In this document: positions 56,568 to 64,000 of the stretch, piece after piece
Position numbering within the stretch: position 1 is the stretch's first letter
Layout: every line of letters begins with the position of its first letter
Source: Rhodothermia bacterium
GTDB taxonomy: Bacteria; Bacteroidota; Rhodothermia; Balneolales; Balneolaceae
DNA: 64,000 bases
Assembly (NCBI GenBank): GCA_030427885.1
Contig: JAUICM010000002.1
Location: 248,001-312,000, forward strand
Direction: 5' to 3'
Notes under the pieces: generated by a model
Databases searched by the model: none
Seen by the model: only the letters and a program-made list of their open reading frames with translations
What the model was told of the DNA's origin: nothing
Translations under genes and position numbers: made by a program

Positions 56568-56668
56568 CCGGGGGGATCAGGTTGGTTAGGCTGCGATTCA
56601 CCTTCCGGTAGTATTAGTGACTCCAACAACAACAGGCGAAGTGCTGATCCTCTTCGCCTGTTTTTTTA
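56568..56668 (+). ncRNA. Candidate structured small RNA with intrinsic terminator
   Basis: A GC-rich ~100-nt block inside AT-rich intergenic DNA that ends in a strong rightward terminator: AACAGGCGAAG (56631-56641), a 10-nt loop, CTTCGCCTGTT (56652-56662) and a T-run. No rightward gene lies upstream, so the terminator implies an independent transcript. GGATCAG (56574-56580) pairs perfectly with CTGATCC (56644-56650) in the terminator loop, and GTTGG (56581) with CCAAC (56623), giving a possible pseudoknot. I could not match it to a known family; an SRP-like motif is present only on the other strand. Confidence 0.55.
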
Positions 56669-56692
56669 TGCCCGATTTTTAAACCTAAAAGA

Positions 56693-58060
56693 TCACTCCT
56701 CTTTTCCCTCTCCCTTTATCGCCTGCAATCTCTTCCAAAGCAACCCTTCTCTTCCTTCCACACCTGATTCATAAAATGATTTGTTCTTTAGCGGGTCAGG
56801 CAGATATTGCTGCTCCACCCAATGTCCCGGATGATCATGAGGGTATTTATAATCTTTTGAGGCATTCTCAATATCCTGGTATCGGGCTGATAATTTATTG
56901 GCGGTCTTATCTTTCAGATAGGGAGGGACATTCCCCACTCCCTTTTCTTTGATCTCCGCATTGGCCTTAAACATTGCCATTGTACTGTTGCTCTTTGGAC
57001 AGAGACTTAAGTACAGACAAGCATGGGAAAGAAAGTACATCCCTTCGGGCATACCGCATTTCATAAATGCTTCATGACAAGAATTCACTATGGTGATCGC
57101 ATTGGGTTCGGCCATTCCGATATCTTCACTGGCCAGTATGAACATCCTTCTGAATATGAAATTCGGATCGTCACCGCCTTCCAGCATGGCGTTCATCCAG
57201 TACAAAGCTCCATCAGGATCTGAGCCTCTCACAGACTTTATAAATGCTGAGACATAATGGTAATGCTCATCTCCGGTCCGATCGTAACGTACAGCCCGTC
57301 TTTGAATACTTTCTTTAGCAATATCCAGATCAATATTAATCACTCCGTTCTCATCAGGTTTAGAAGAAAGCACAGCTACCTCTAATGCGTTCAATGCGTT
57401 TCTAACATCTCCTCCCGCATAATCCGCCAGATGATCAATCGCCTTTGGAGTCACCTCAATCTTTTTATCACCAAGTCCACGCTTACCATCACTTAGCGCC
57501 CGAAATAACATTTTCCGGACATTATCTACCTGAAGGGGATGTAATTCAAATAACTGACAGCGTGAGAGCAGTGGATTAACCAATGAATAAAATGGATTTT
57601 CTGTGGTAGCTCCCACCAGTGTAATGATCCCTGATTCCAGGTGTGGCAGTAAGGCATCCTGCTGGGCTTTATTCCAGCGATGGATCTCATCCACAAACAG
57701 AATCGTTTTCCTTCCATTAAGCTTCCTCAGTTTTTCTGCTTTATCGACAACAACCCTTAATTCTTTGATCCCGTCCAGCACCGCATTGATCACCTCGAAG
57801 GAAGCTTTTATTTCTTTGGATATCACATGCGCTAATGTGGTCTTTCCAGAACTGGGTGGCCCATAAAAGATCAGCGAACCGATCACACCACTCTCGATCA
57901 TCCTCCGCAGCATCTTTCCTTCCCCAACCAGATGCTCCTGACCTGAGAATTCGTCTAGTGACTGAGGCCGCATCCGGGTTGCTAAGGGTTGATGGTAATC
58001 ATTCTGCTCGGGCTCATTGGCCCTGAACGGTTTGGGTTGGTTTTCCTGAAAGAGATCCAT
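56693..58060 (-). CDS. rarA: Replication-associated recombination protein A
   Basis: A 455-aa AAA+ ATPase (RarA/MgsA/WRNIP1 family) acting at stalled replication forks. The N-terminus PLATRMRPQSLDEFSGQEHL is typical. Walker A is FYGPPSSGKTTLAHV, Walker B is ILFVDEIHRWNKAQQDALL, and LVGATTENPFYSLVNPLLSR holds sensor I and the Arg finger. The C-terminal MgsA-type tetramerisation domain (about 240-430) includes SEDIGMAEPNAITIVNSC and CPKSNSTMAMFKA. Located beside photolyase genes, in a DNA-damage neighbourhood. Confidence 0.96.
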   Translation of the reverse strand: MDLFQENQPKPFRANEPEQNDYHQPLATRMRPQSLDEFSGQEHLVGEGKMLRRMIESGVIGSLIFYGPPSSGKTTLAHVISKEIKASFEVINAVLDGIKELRVVVDKAEKLRKLNGRKTILFVDEIHRWNKAQQDALLPHLESGIITLVGATTENPFYSLVNPLLSRCQLFELHPLQVDNVRKMLFRALSDGKRGLGDKKIEVTPKAIDHLADYAGGDVRNALNALEVAVLSSKPDENGVINIDLDIAKESIQRRAVRYDRTGDEHYHYVSAFIKSVRGSDPDGALYWMNAMLEGGDDPNFIFRRMFILASEDIGMAEPNAITIVNSCHEAFMKCGMPEGMYFLSHACLYLSLCPKSNSTMAMFKANAEIKEKGVGNVPPYLKDKTANKLSARYQDIENASKDYKYPHDHPGHWVEQQYLPDPLKNKSFYESGVEGREGLLWKRLQAIKGEGKEE

Positions 58061-58142
58061 TTAGCTGGATTTATTGAAATATGTGCAAGATATGTAAAGC
58101 TATAGCCAAATTACAATCTTCATATTCCAAATTCCAAGAGAC

Positions 58143-59624
58143 TTATTCAAAGAGTTGGGACTGGCTGCCGAACTTAGTAAGATACTGCTTCAGCTTCACT
58201 TTACTGCGGGTACTGTTGCTGGTCATGTAGCGTAGCTTGCCAAATATTTTCCGTTCCTGCCAGGGCCGGTCGAAACGCCCAAAGCACCAGAATATCCCGG
58301 AGTAGCTGTTCGGATCTCTCCCATCGATAGCATATTTATTATTCAGGTGGATCAGATATTCCAGTGCTGTTCTGTGATCTGAGGTCCACTCGATCACTTT
58401 CTTGCCCCACAGCATTCTAAGATAATTATGAATAATTCCTTCTTCCCTCAATTGGGTTTGAGCTGCGTTCCAAAGTTCATCATGCGTCTGTGAATATTCC
58501 AGCTGATCCAATGAGTAGGTGTAATCCCGAACATCGTCTTTATGTTCTTCCAACGATTTAAGCACCCAGTCCGGCAGACTTTCATATTGATCATAATCAT
58601 CTCTGTGATGAGCAAAATGGAACCCAACTTCTCGCCATGTTATTACTTCATCCAGGAAGCTCTCAATACTTTCATGTCCTCCAAAAAAACCATTTCTTGC
58701 TCCATTATTCGGCTTAACTGAAGCTATATCCCATCCTGAAGGTTGTTTTTCTAAGGCTGCTTTCACGATCTCATATTCGCTGATCTTTCCAAAATGAAGC
58801 CATGGACTCATTCCACTCACTTTATTTTCATCCGGGTGATTTCTGCGGTCACCGTAATCCATCAGATCATGTTCAATAAAGTGATCTAATTGTTCGAGTG
58901 CAGCTTCTCTGGTTCCTTCGATATCTAAGGGCTTTACATCGTGATCGATATCCATCATTGAAATGGTATTTTCTATATCGTTAAGCTGGTCTTTTGCTGA
59001 TGGATATTTCTTTAAAAAACCTTCACTGAGTTTGACTTCTGAAGTATTCTCCAGCTCACTCAAAGGGTCTTTCCTGGGCGGGTTCGTAAAAGCCTCCAGA
59101 AAGTGTTTTTGCATGATCTTCCGGAACAGATACGCTGAATAAGGGTCTTTATCCGTAATACCCAAAGGAATGATCCCATTCGAATCAATCGTGATATAAG
59201 GAACCTTCAGTTTCTGTCCTACCTTTTCATTGTGCTCCTTAATGATAAACACAGGGTACTCATCAGAGATCACACAGCATGCATTCTCAGCAAGTGAGTA
59301 AATCAATCCTTTGCCAGACCTTTCCTCAGCCTCAACATAGCTGAATAGATTCACTTTTAACTGTTCTGCTTCCTGTAGATTTGCCTTCATTCCCTGCATT
59401 ATAAATGCATGAAAGCGGTCGGATGCCCAGGGATAATTCGCATTCAAACCTTCATAGATGAGCAAGGGCTTTCCAAGTTTATTAGCCCATGCGATTGCGA
59501 ATTCTAACGCATAGTTATAATGCAATCTTCGGTTGATCTGCATCCAATACAGAACGTACTCTCCATCATTATTAATGGCTTTGTCATTCCGGCTGAATTT
59601 TCGGTAGCTGTTTATATTCTTCAT
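58143..59624 (-). CDS. phr: Class II CPD photolyase
   Basis: About 493 aa, repairing cyclobutane pyrimidine dimers with light and FAD. The class II N-terminus is clear: YVLYWMQINRRLHYNYALEF, and LGKPLLIYEGLNANYPWASDR. The C-terminal FAD domain has EVITWREVGFHFAHH, MLWGKKVIEWTS, and the class II GRDPNSYSGIFWCFGRFDRPW followed by ERKIFGKLRYM. ATG 59624 is chosen over 59648 because the extra 8 residues are not conserved. A second, different photolyase lies 2.3 kb away. Confidence 0.93.
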   Translation of the reverse strand: MKNINSYRKFSRNDKAINNDGEYVLYWMQINRRLHYNYALEFAIAWANKLGKPLLIYEGLNANYPWASDRFHAFIMQGMKANLQEAEQLKVNLFSYVEAEERSGKGLIYSLAENACCVISDEYPVFIIKEHNEKVGQKLKVPYITIDSNGIIPLGITDKDPYSAYLFRKIMQKHFLEAFTNPPRKDPLSELENTSEVKLSEGFLKKYPSAKDQLNDIENTISMMDIDHDVKPLDIEGTREAALEQLDHFIEHDLMDYGDRRNHPDENKVSGMSPWLHFGKISEYEIVKAALEKQPSGWDIASVKPNNGARNGFFGGHESIESFLDEVITWREVGFHFAHHRDDYDQYESLPDWVLKSLEEHKDDVRDYTYSLDQLEYSQTHDELWNAAQTQLREEGIIHNYLRMLWGKKVIEWTSDHRTALEYLIHLNNKYAIDGRDPNSYSGIFWCFGRFDRPWQERKIFGKLRYMTSNSTRSKVKLKQYLTKFGSQSQLFE

Positions 59625-59674
59625 TCTGATCTGATTCTGGCATCTCAAACCAAAATGAAGAATCCGTCATTCCA

Positions 59675-60457
59675 TTAATTTCTGATATCCGTCATCGTTA
59701 GTGGTTTCTCAGCCTGAGGTTTGATCTGAATCTGAATCTTAACTTCCTTCAAAGTTCCATCCTCATACACTTCACCTGTTGGAAATTTACCAACCACGGT
59801 GATCATTGAGTCAGTGATTGCATCTTTGATCTCGTACTGAAACTGCAAGTCCCCTTCTGCAAAATCTGATAATTCTATTGCTCTGGATTCTCCATCCTCA
59901 TCCTGAAACCCGAGAAAAGTACCCCCACCACCACCAAATTCATTTGGCAAGATCATGAGCTCTGTAGCCTTAAGTGATATTTGGGACAGCTCGTATCTCA
60001 GATCATCTTGCTGTGTGCTTATTTCAGACGATTTCCCCGTGTTATTGAACACTACAATTGATGTGATCAATCCGCCAAACATAACCACGGAAGCAATTCC
60101 TGCCAGCGATGTTGCCGGATACCAAAGCATATGTTTTTTGTCTTCTTCCATCTTTTCGGACAACAAGTACCCTTTAACGAACAGAAAAGGAATTAAAACA
60201 GACCAGAAGAGAATTCCAGTTAGTGCGGGCACATAATCCGGGAAAGCTGATTCTGTTGGACTTCCGGAAAAAATATTTATCGCATCAATGGTCCCAATTT
60301 CCAGTAAAACAGTTGAGGGTATTGGATTAAAATATTTCGTTGCAGGAAAAGAAGCATTGTACATCGCCAAAGTAAATTGGTGTATCAAAAACATCAGTAC
60401 AAATGTTACCAGTAAAATAATCAGCCAGTCATTGTATTTTTTAATTTTGTCTTTCAT
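59675..60457 (-). CDS. Membrane protein of unknown function (pair member 2)
   Basis: A 260-aa protein with three hydrophobic segments (about 12-32 DWLIILLVTFVLMFLIHQF; 78-98 ALTGILFWSVLIPFLFVKG; 112-138 SLAGIASVVMFGGLITSIVV) and a C-terminal soluble domain (about 150-260), mostly beta, with GGGGGTFLGFQDEDGES. No family recognised. Its start overlaps the next upstream gene's end by 17 bp, so the two are probably one operon and may form a complex. Confidence 0.5.
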   Translation of the reverse strand: MKDKIKKYNDWLIILLVTFVLMFLIHQFTLAMYNASFPATKYFNPIPSTVLLEIGTIDAINIFSGSPTESAFPDYVPALTGILFWSVLIPFLFVKGYLLSEKMEEDKKHMLWYPATSLAGIASVVMFGGLITSIVVFNNTGKSSEISTQQDDLRYELSQISLKATELMILPNEFGGGGGTFLGFQDEDGESRAIELSDFAEGDLQFQYEIKDAITDSMITVVGKFPTGEVYEDGTLKEVKIQIQIKPQAEKPLTMTDIRN

Positions 60458-61085
60458 ATACGATCCCCTCTTTTGTTAATGTTGCAACCACCTGGATCTT
60501 TCCTGTCTCCCCGTTTCTGTTTTCGAATAACGGATCGAAACCAGGAGCAACAGAACCAACCGTTGTAATAACAAATGCATCACTGGGTTTATCGAAGCGA
60601 TAATACCGGGTGAACTCATCATCCTCTTGTTTGCCAATTACGGCCAGCATGGTACCGTCATCCTGAAACTTATCCCCTAAAAACTCCCTGGCTATTTCTT
60701 CAATACTATCCTCCTCATTTCTTGAGTAATAATTTTCCAGGACAGGAATAAAACTCCTTTGCACTTCGGCAAGTATAATCCCTCTTTCGATCTTTTCTCT
60801 TATCTCGAGTAACAGGGTTAGCTGAAAATCCTTCTTCCTGAAATCGTTTATGAAAAAGGCAACCTGAACCAGAATCATGATCCCCAGTATTGATCCGATC
60901 ACTTTTTTTGAGGCACCCGATTCGACCTCTTTCTTCGCCCATTCGTTTAAATTCACCATGTAGGCGACCGCTACTATTAAAGCCATTAATACACCAAGCC
61001 ATGGCCTTTCAAAATAGAGTGGTATCAGAAAAAAAACTGAAGCCACAATACATGTAATGATCAATGATCTAATTTCTTTCGACAT
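60441..61085 (-). CDS. Membrane protein of unknown function (pair member 1)
   Basis: A 214-aa protein with three predicted membrane segments in the first ~105 residues (SLIITCIVASVFFLIPLYF, WLGVLMALIVAVAYMVNL, VIGSILGIMILVQVAFFI), then a soluble C-terminal part with DGTMLAVIGKQEDDEFTRYY. No recognised family. It overlaps the second membrane-protein gene by 17 bp. A role in envelope function is conceivable but unsupported. Confidence 0.5.
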   Translation of the reverse strand: MSKEIRSLIITCIVASVFFLIPLYFERPWLGVLMALIVAVAYMVNLNEWAKKEVESGASKKVIGSILGIMILVQVAFFINDFRKKDFQLTLLLEIREKIERGIILAEVQRSFIPVLENYYSRNEEDSIEEIAREFLGDKFQDDGTMLAVIGKQEDDEFTRYYRFDKPSDAFVITTVGSVAPGFDPLFENRNGETGKIQVVATLTKEGIVYERQN

Positions 61086-61132
61086 AAACCCCCTGTTCTT
61101 GTTAATACAGGATGTTAATTAAATCATTGAAC

Positions 61133-61166
61133 AAAAAAAAAGCTCCTTTTCTCCCGAAAAGAAGCT
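61133..61166 (-). terminator. Terminator of the downstream OMP gene
   Basis: On the minus strand AGCTTCTTTT and AAAAGGAGCT pair with one mismatch around CGGGAG, followed by a run of T. It lies 22 bp after the minus-strand OMP stop. Confidence 0.75.
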
Positions 61167-61187
61167 CTTGGATAGATGTTAACGTGA

Positions 61188-61877
61188 TCAGAAGTTAAAC
61201 ATGAAACCGATGTTAAAAGTCGTAAGGTCCGTTCTGGATTTATTCAAATTATATTCTAGTCCACCGGCTGTACTCACCAGATCTCCTTCTCTCATATATA
61301 ATGCCTCTCCCCCAATCATTCTTCTTGCTCTAAGTACCAACGCTACTCCCATAAACTCGCCATCATCATCGAAGCCTTCATATAAACGAACCTTCAATCC
61401 ACCACCCATTCCGAAGTTCGATGTGAGATAATCATAATTTACCGTACCGCTCATTTCCTCATCCCAGTCATTGATAACAGAAGAGTGGGTATAAAGATAA
61501 TTGAACCCGACAGAGCCTTCCAGAAATGGCGAGATCAATCCAAAACCAGGTTCCAGCCTTAGCAGCAGATGTGGAGTGATCATATTATTTGTTGTTCGTA
61601 CTCTTACATCTACTTCAGGTATGTTTGAATTAAAATGCTCGTTTCTCTCAGTCCACCCGAAGTTCTGGAAAATAAATCCTGCACCAATGTGAACCGGCAT
61701 CTTTGGGATCTTTGTAGTAAAGGATGCATCCACTCCATAAGCATTCCTGTCAAGTGTTTGTGCAAATGATCCCTGAGGATCTCCCAATGCAAAACTGAGA
61801 TCTATATTATAATTCTGTCCGTTCATTGAACCTGAACAGATAAGAATGATCAATAATAGTTTTAATAATAACCTCAT
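61188..61877 (-). CDS. Outer-membrane beta-barrel protein
   Basis: A 229-aa protein with a signal peptide (LLKLLLIILICSGSMNGQ) and alternating amphipathic strands (MPVHIGAGFIFQNFGW, ITPHLLLRLEPGFGLI, FLEGSVGFNYLYTHS), ending in Phe (NIGFMFNF). This is the pattern of a small beta-barrel OMP. Function unknown. Single transcription unit with a terminator. Confidence 0.75.
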   Translation of the reverse strand: MRLLLKLLLIILICSGSMNGQNYNIDLSFALGDPQGSFAQTLDRNAYGVDASFTTKIPKMPVHIGAGFIFQNFGWTERNEHFNSNIPEVDVRVRTTNNMITPHLLLRLEPGFGLISPFLEGSVGFNYLYTHSSVINDWDEEMSGTVNYDYLTSNFGMGGGLKVRLYEGFDDDGEFMGVALVLRARRMIGGEALYMREGDLVSTAGGLEYNLNKSRTDLTTFNIGFMFNF

Positions 61878-61958
61878 TACCCGACCTGTCTGAAATTAGT
61901 TTAAACGAACCTAATTCATCCGACTAACCGGATATATTGCATGATGATGCGAGGCCTT

Positions 61959-63527
61959 TCACATTCTTTTGATGTTCTCTATGAAACGGATACTGCTCTC
62001 TCTTATCTCTTTTTTTTCTTCATCTGGTTTCTTGTCATACATATTTACCATGAAATTGGACCGGCCATTACTACTCATAGTATCCCTGTTTTGGTCTATA
62101 AAATTCCAGTACAAATAGTTAAAGGGGCAGGCATTTTCCCCGGTCTTCTCCTTAATTGAATACGAACATTCTTTACAGTAATCGCTCATTTTATTAATGT
62201 AATTTCCACCGGCGATATACGGTTTTGAGGCAAGTACACCTCCATCTGCATAAGTTGACATTCCCAGCACATTTGGAAGTACGACCCATTCATACGCATC
62301 AGTATAAGCCAGCCAAAACCATTCATTCAGCTGTGCGGGATCCGTTTCTGTAAGGTTACTGAAATTACTTAATACCATGAGTCTTTGAATATGATGTGAA
62401 TACCCGTTCTGGATTACAGGTCTTAGACATTCACTCATGCAATTCATATTTGTATCACCGGTCCAGTATATCTCGGGTAGTGAATTTCGGGAGTTAAAAT
62501 GATTGGCATTTCTCACTTCCGGCATCATTGCTTCATAATAGATCCTCACAAATTCACGCCACCCTATGATCTGCCGGATTAGTCCTTCCACAGAATTCAG
62601 TCTTGCCTTTCCATTTTCATATGCCAGTTGAGCTTTATCGCATATTTCCTGGGGTAAAAGCAATCCATTATTCAGATAGACTGATAATCCCGAGTGAAAC
62701 AGTGTATCTCCTCTCACCGACATCGCATCCTCGTACGGACCAAATTGATCCAACCTTTTCTCAATGAATTCATCCAGCAGAATCTGAGCTTGTTTCCTCG
62801 TTACTGCTAACCCAAAATCCTTTGTGCTTCCAAAATGATCGCTGAAATTCTTTTCTACCAAGTCTGTCACTTCCCTGGTTATTTCATCCGGCTCAAACTT
62901 TTTTATTTCTGGCAGATCGATCTTAGCAGTTAATTTTTTCCTGTTTTGTTCATCGTAGTTCCATTCCCCACCTTCGGGTTCATTTTCATGCATCAGGTAC
63001 CCAGTCTTCTTTCTAATTTCGCGATAAAAGAACTCCATTCTGTATCCCTTTGTGATGTTTTCCTTGTACTCATTCACATCAGCCAGAAAAAAATTATTTC
63101 TTATCTCACTGCATCGATCTTCAAACTTGTTTTTTAATTGGCTTAATCTACGCCGGGTATTCCATTCGGATGGTGTCATATAGATCAAGTTTAACCCAGT
63201 ATGTTCTTCCAGAATTTTCTCCAGAGCCTTGTCATAATGGTCAACCGTTGAATGATAAAAAACCGGGAATCCCTGTTTTGAACACTCCGATGCAAAATGA
63301 CGCATACTACTCAACACATAGATCAACTTCTTCTTATGATAAGGTCTCGATTTCCCTTTGGCTTCCGATTCAATAAATATCAGCAAAGGTTTTTCTTTTT
63401 GAACCCATTTCGGCCAGGCACTCAAATTCAGCTGATCATGCAAAATAAATACGGCTTTAGTGTGGGCCTGAGGATCTGGCCGTTCAATATTCTGATCGAT
63501 TTGTGTCAGATATGGTCTGTGTTTCAT
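61959..63527 (-). CDS. Fe-S cryptochrome/photolyase, (6-4)-type (FeS-BCP family)
   Basis: A 522-aa protein of the prokaryotic iron-sulfur photolyase group. The N-terminal domain holds FILHDQLNLSAWP and MRHFASECSKQGFPVFYH. The FAD domain has GLIRQIIGWREFVRIYYEAM, and WFWLAYTDAYEWVVLPNVLGMSTYADGG. Four cysteines at 363, 451, 454 and 467 have the same spacing (88, 3, 13) as the 4Fe-4S ligands known for Agrobacterium PhrB (350, 438, 441, 454). The likely role is light-driven repair of (6-4) photoproducts. It complements the class II CPD photolyase nearby. Confidence 0.92.
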   Translation of the reverse strand: MKHRPYLTQIDQNIERPDPQAHTKAVFILHDQLNLSAWPKWVQKEKPLLIFIESEAKGKSRPYHKKKLIYVLSSMRHFASECSKQGFPVFYHSTVDHYDKALEKILEEHTGLNLIYMTPSEWNTRRRLSQLKNKFEDRCSEIRNNFFLADVNEYKENITKGYRMEFFYREIRKKTGYLMHENEPEGGEWNYDEQNRKKLTAKIDLPEIKKFEPDEITREVTDLVEKNFSDHFGSTKDFGLAVTRKQAQILLDEFIEKRLDQFGPYEDAMSVRGDTLFHSGLSVYLNNGLLLPQEICDKAQLAYENGKARLNSVEGLIRQIIGWREFVRIYYEAMMPEVRNANHFNSRNSLPEIYWTGDTNMNCMSECLRPVIQNGYSHHIQRLMVLSNFSNLTETDPAQLNEWFWLAYTDAYEWVVLPNVLGMSTYADGGVLASKPYIAGGNYINKMSDYCKECSYSIKEKTGENACPFNYLYWNFIDQNRDTMSSNGRSNFMVNMYDKKPDEEKKEIRESSIRFIENIKRM

Positions 63528-63594
63528 AGTGACTTAATCTCAGTACGGAACCAATTCGTTCCACTATCCGGAATAAAAAGTATTGGATTTTAAT

Positions 63595-63618
63595 TTAATA
63601 CTATTATATTAGTATTAA
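63595..63618 (+). promoter_or_regulatory. Palindromic operator candidate upstream of the BlaI-type gene
   Basis: A perfect 24-bp dyad: TTAATACTA (63595-63603), six central bases TTATAT, and TAGTATTAA (63610-63618). It ends 15 bp before the ATG. BlaI/MecI/CopY repressors bind TACT/AGTA-type dyads, so it is probably the autoregulatory site. It lies between the divergent photolyase and regulator genes. Confidence 0.7.
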
Positions 63619-63633
63619 CTAAATCGTTTATAT

Positions 63634-64000
63634 ATGAAAAAATCAATTACACCGCTTGGCGAAACTGAAATGGAAATCCTTCATCATGTTTGGGAGCTTG
63701 GAGAAGCAACCGTGTCTGATGTTCAGGAAAAGATCCTCGAAAGACGGAAAGTAGCCTACACTACTGTGATGACAATTATGAAGAACCTGAACGATAAAGG
63801 GTATCTGAAATTCCGAAAGGATGGAGTCACTTATGTATATAGTGCTGCTCAGGAACCTGAAAATGTTCAGTTCAATCTGATCGGTAAGTTAATTGAGAAA
63901 GTATTCAAAGGCTCTCCGGCCGCATTGGTGCAAACACTGGTCAAGAATGAGAACCTTACCAATAAAGAGAGAGATGAGATCAAAAAATTAATTGACGGTC
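63634..64000 (+). CDS. BlaI/MecI/CopY-family repressor (3' end outside window)
   Basis: 122 codons are visible. The protein has a BlaI-type winged helix: ITPLGETEMEILHHVWELGE, VSDVQEKILERRKVAYTTVM, and TIMKNLNDKGYLKFRKDG, then YVYSAAQEPENVQF and a C-terminal dimerisation helix region. Such repressors are usually paired with a membrane M56 protease of BlaR1 type encoded just downstream, which would lie beyond the window. The palindrome upstream suggests autoregulation. It is divergent from the Fe-S photolyase. Confidence 0.92.
   Translation, partial: MKKSITPLGETEMEILHHVWELGEATVSDVQEKILERRKVAYTTVMTIMKNLNDKGYLKFRKDGVTYVYSAAQEPENVQFNLIGKLIEKVFKGSPAALVQTLVKNENLTNKERDEIKKLIDG

Noticed and set aside
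56560-56640. SRP (4.5S) RNA on the minus strand, from CCGGAAGG and GCAGCC
   Set aside because: The conserved 5' partner (CAGG before CCGGAA) is missing, spacing is wrong, and the T-run terminator supports the plus strand.

Overview
The window looks like chromosomal DNA of a marine or aquatic member of the Bacteroidota/Balneolota group. This is inferred from lipoproteins with short lipoboxes, weak Shine-Dalgarno sites, promoter-like TTTG and TAnnTTTG boxes, an Fe-S photolyase next to a class II photolyase, and a non-phosphorylating L-fucose operon with a GH95 fucosidase. The species cannot be named from sequence alone.

Layout. (1) 1-8981 is a visibly AT-rich accessory region, all on the minus strand. 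It holds a giant TPR protein with a PIN-nuclease-like segment (over 1687 aa, running off the left edge), two tandem winged-helix proteins of replication-initiator type, a small excisionase-like HTH protein, an unknown protein coupled to the integrase, and a tyrosine integrase. It abuts a tRNA gene with anticodon CAT (Ile2-like) at 9198-9271. This is the most likely place for a poorly described system: an integrative element carrying a TPR-PIN payload. (2) 9559-16465 holds a truncated MenE-like adenylating enzyme, hisF, gltB and hisE. (3) 16574-23094 is an L-arabinose operon (araB, araD, HAD phosphatase, araA, secreted aldose epimerase). It is interrupted between araB and araD by an oppositely oriented DUF559 nuclease gene flanked by 33-bp direct repeats. 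(4) 23164-30188 is a mixed region: OPT transporter, DUF6265, SGNH hydrolase between identical 93-bp repeats, DUF4382 lipoprotein, OsmC, a 57-aa protein and an M28 peptidase. (5) 30270-39900 is a divergent AraC regulator and an eight-gene L-fucose operon whose genes overlap or lie within 10 bp. It covers fucoside cleavage, uptake, mutarotation and oxidation through fuconolactone, fuconate and keto-deoxy-fuconate to pyruvate and lactate.

(6) 39954-49847 is core metabolism and housekeeping: gap, P5C dehydrogenase, an ankyrin protein, fmt, def, ruvX, an HU-like protein, RelA/SpoT and an outer-membrane protein. (7) 49972-55777 holds tRNA-Leu(TAA), an AT-rich beta-propeller gene, galK, a lone receiver protein and a histidine kinase/OmpR regulator pair. 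(8) 55780-64000 holds an FMN reductase, an unassigned structured small-RNA candidate (56568-56668), rarA, a class II CPD photolyase, two coupled membrane proteins, an OMP, an Fe-S (6-4)-type photolyase and the start of a BlaI-family repressor with a perfect palindromic operator candidate.

Functional links: the arabinose and fucose operons, galM-like epimerase and galK point to use of algal or plant polysaccharide sugars. RarA and two photolyases form a DNA-damage neighbourhood. All functions are read from motifs and context; no database search was run.
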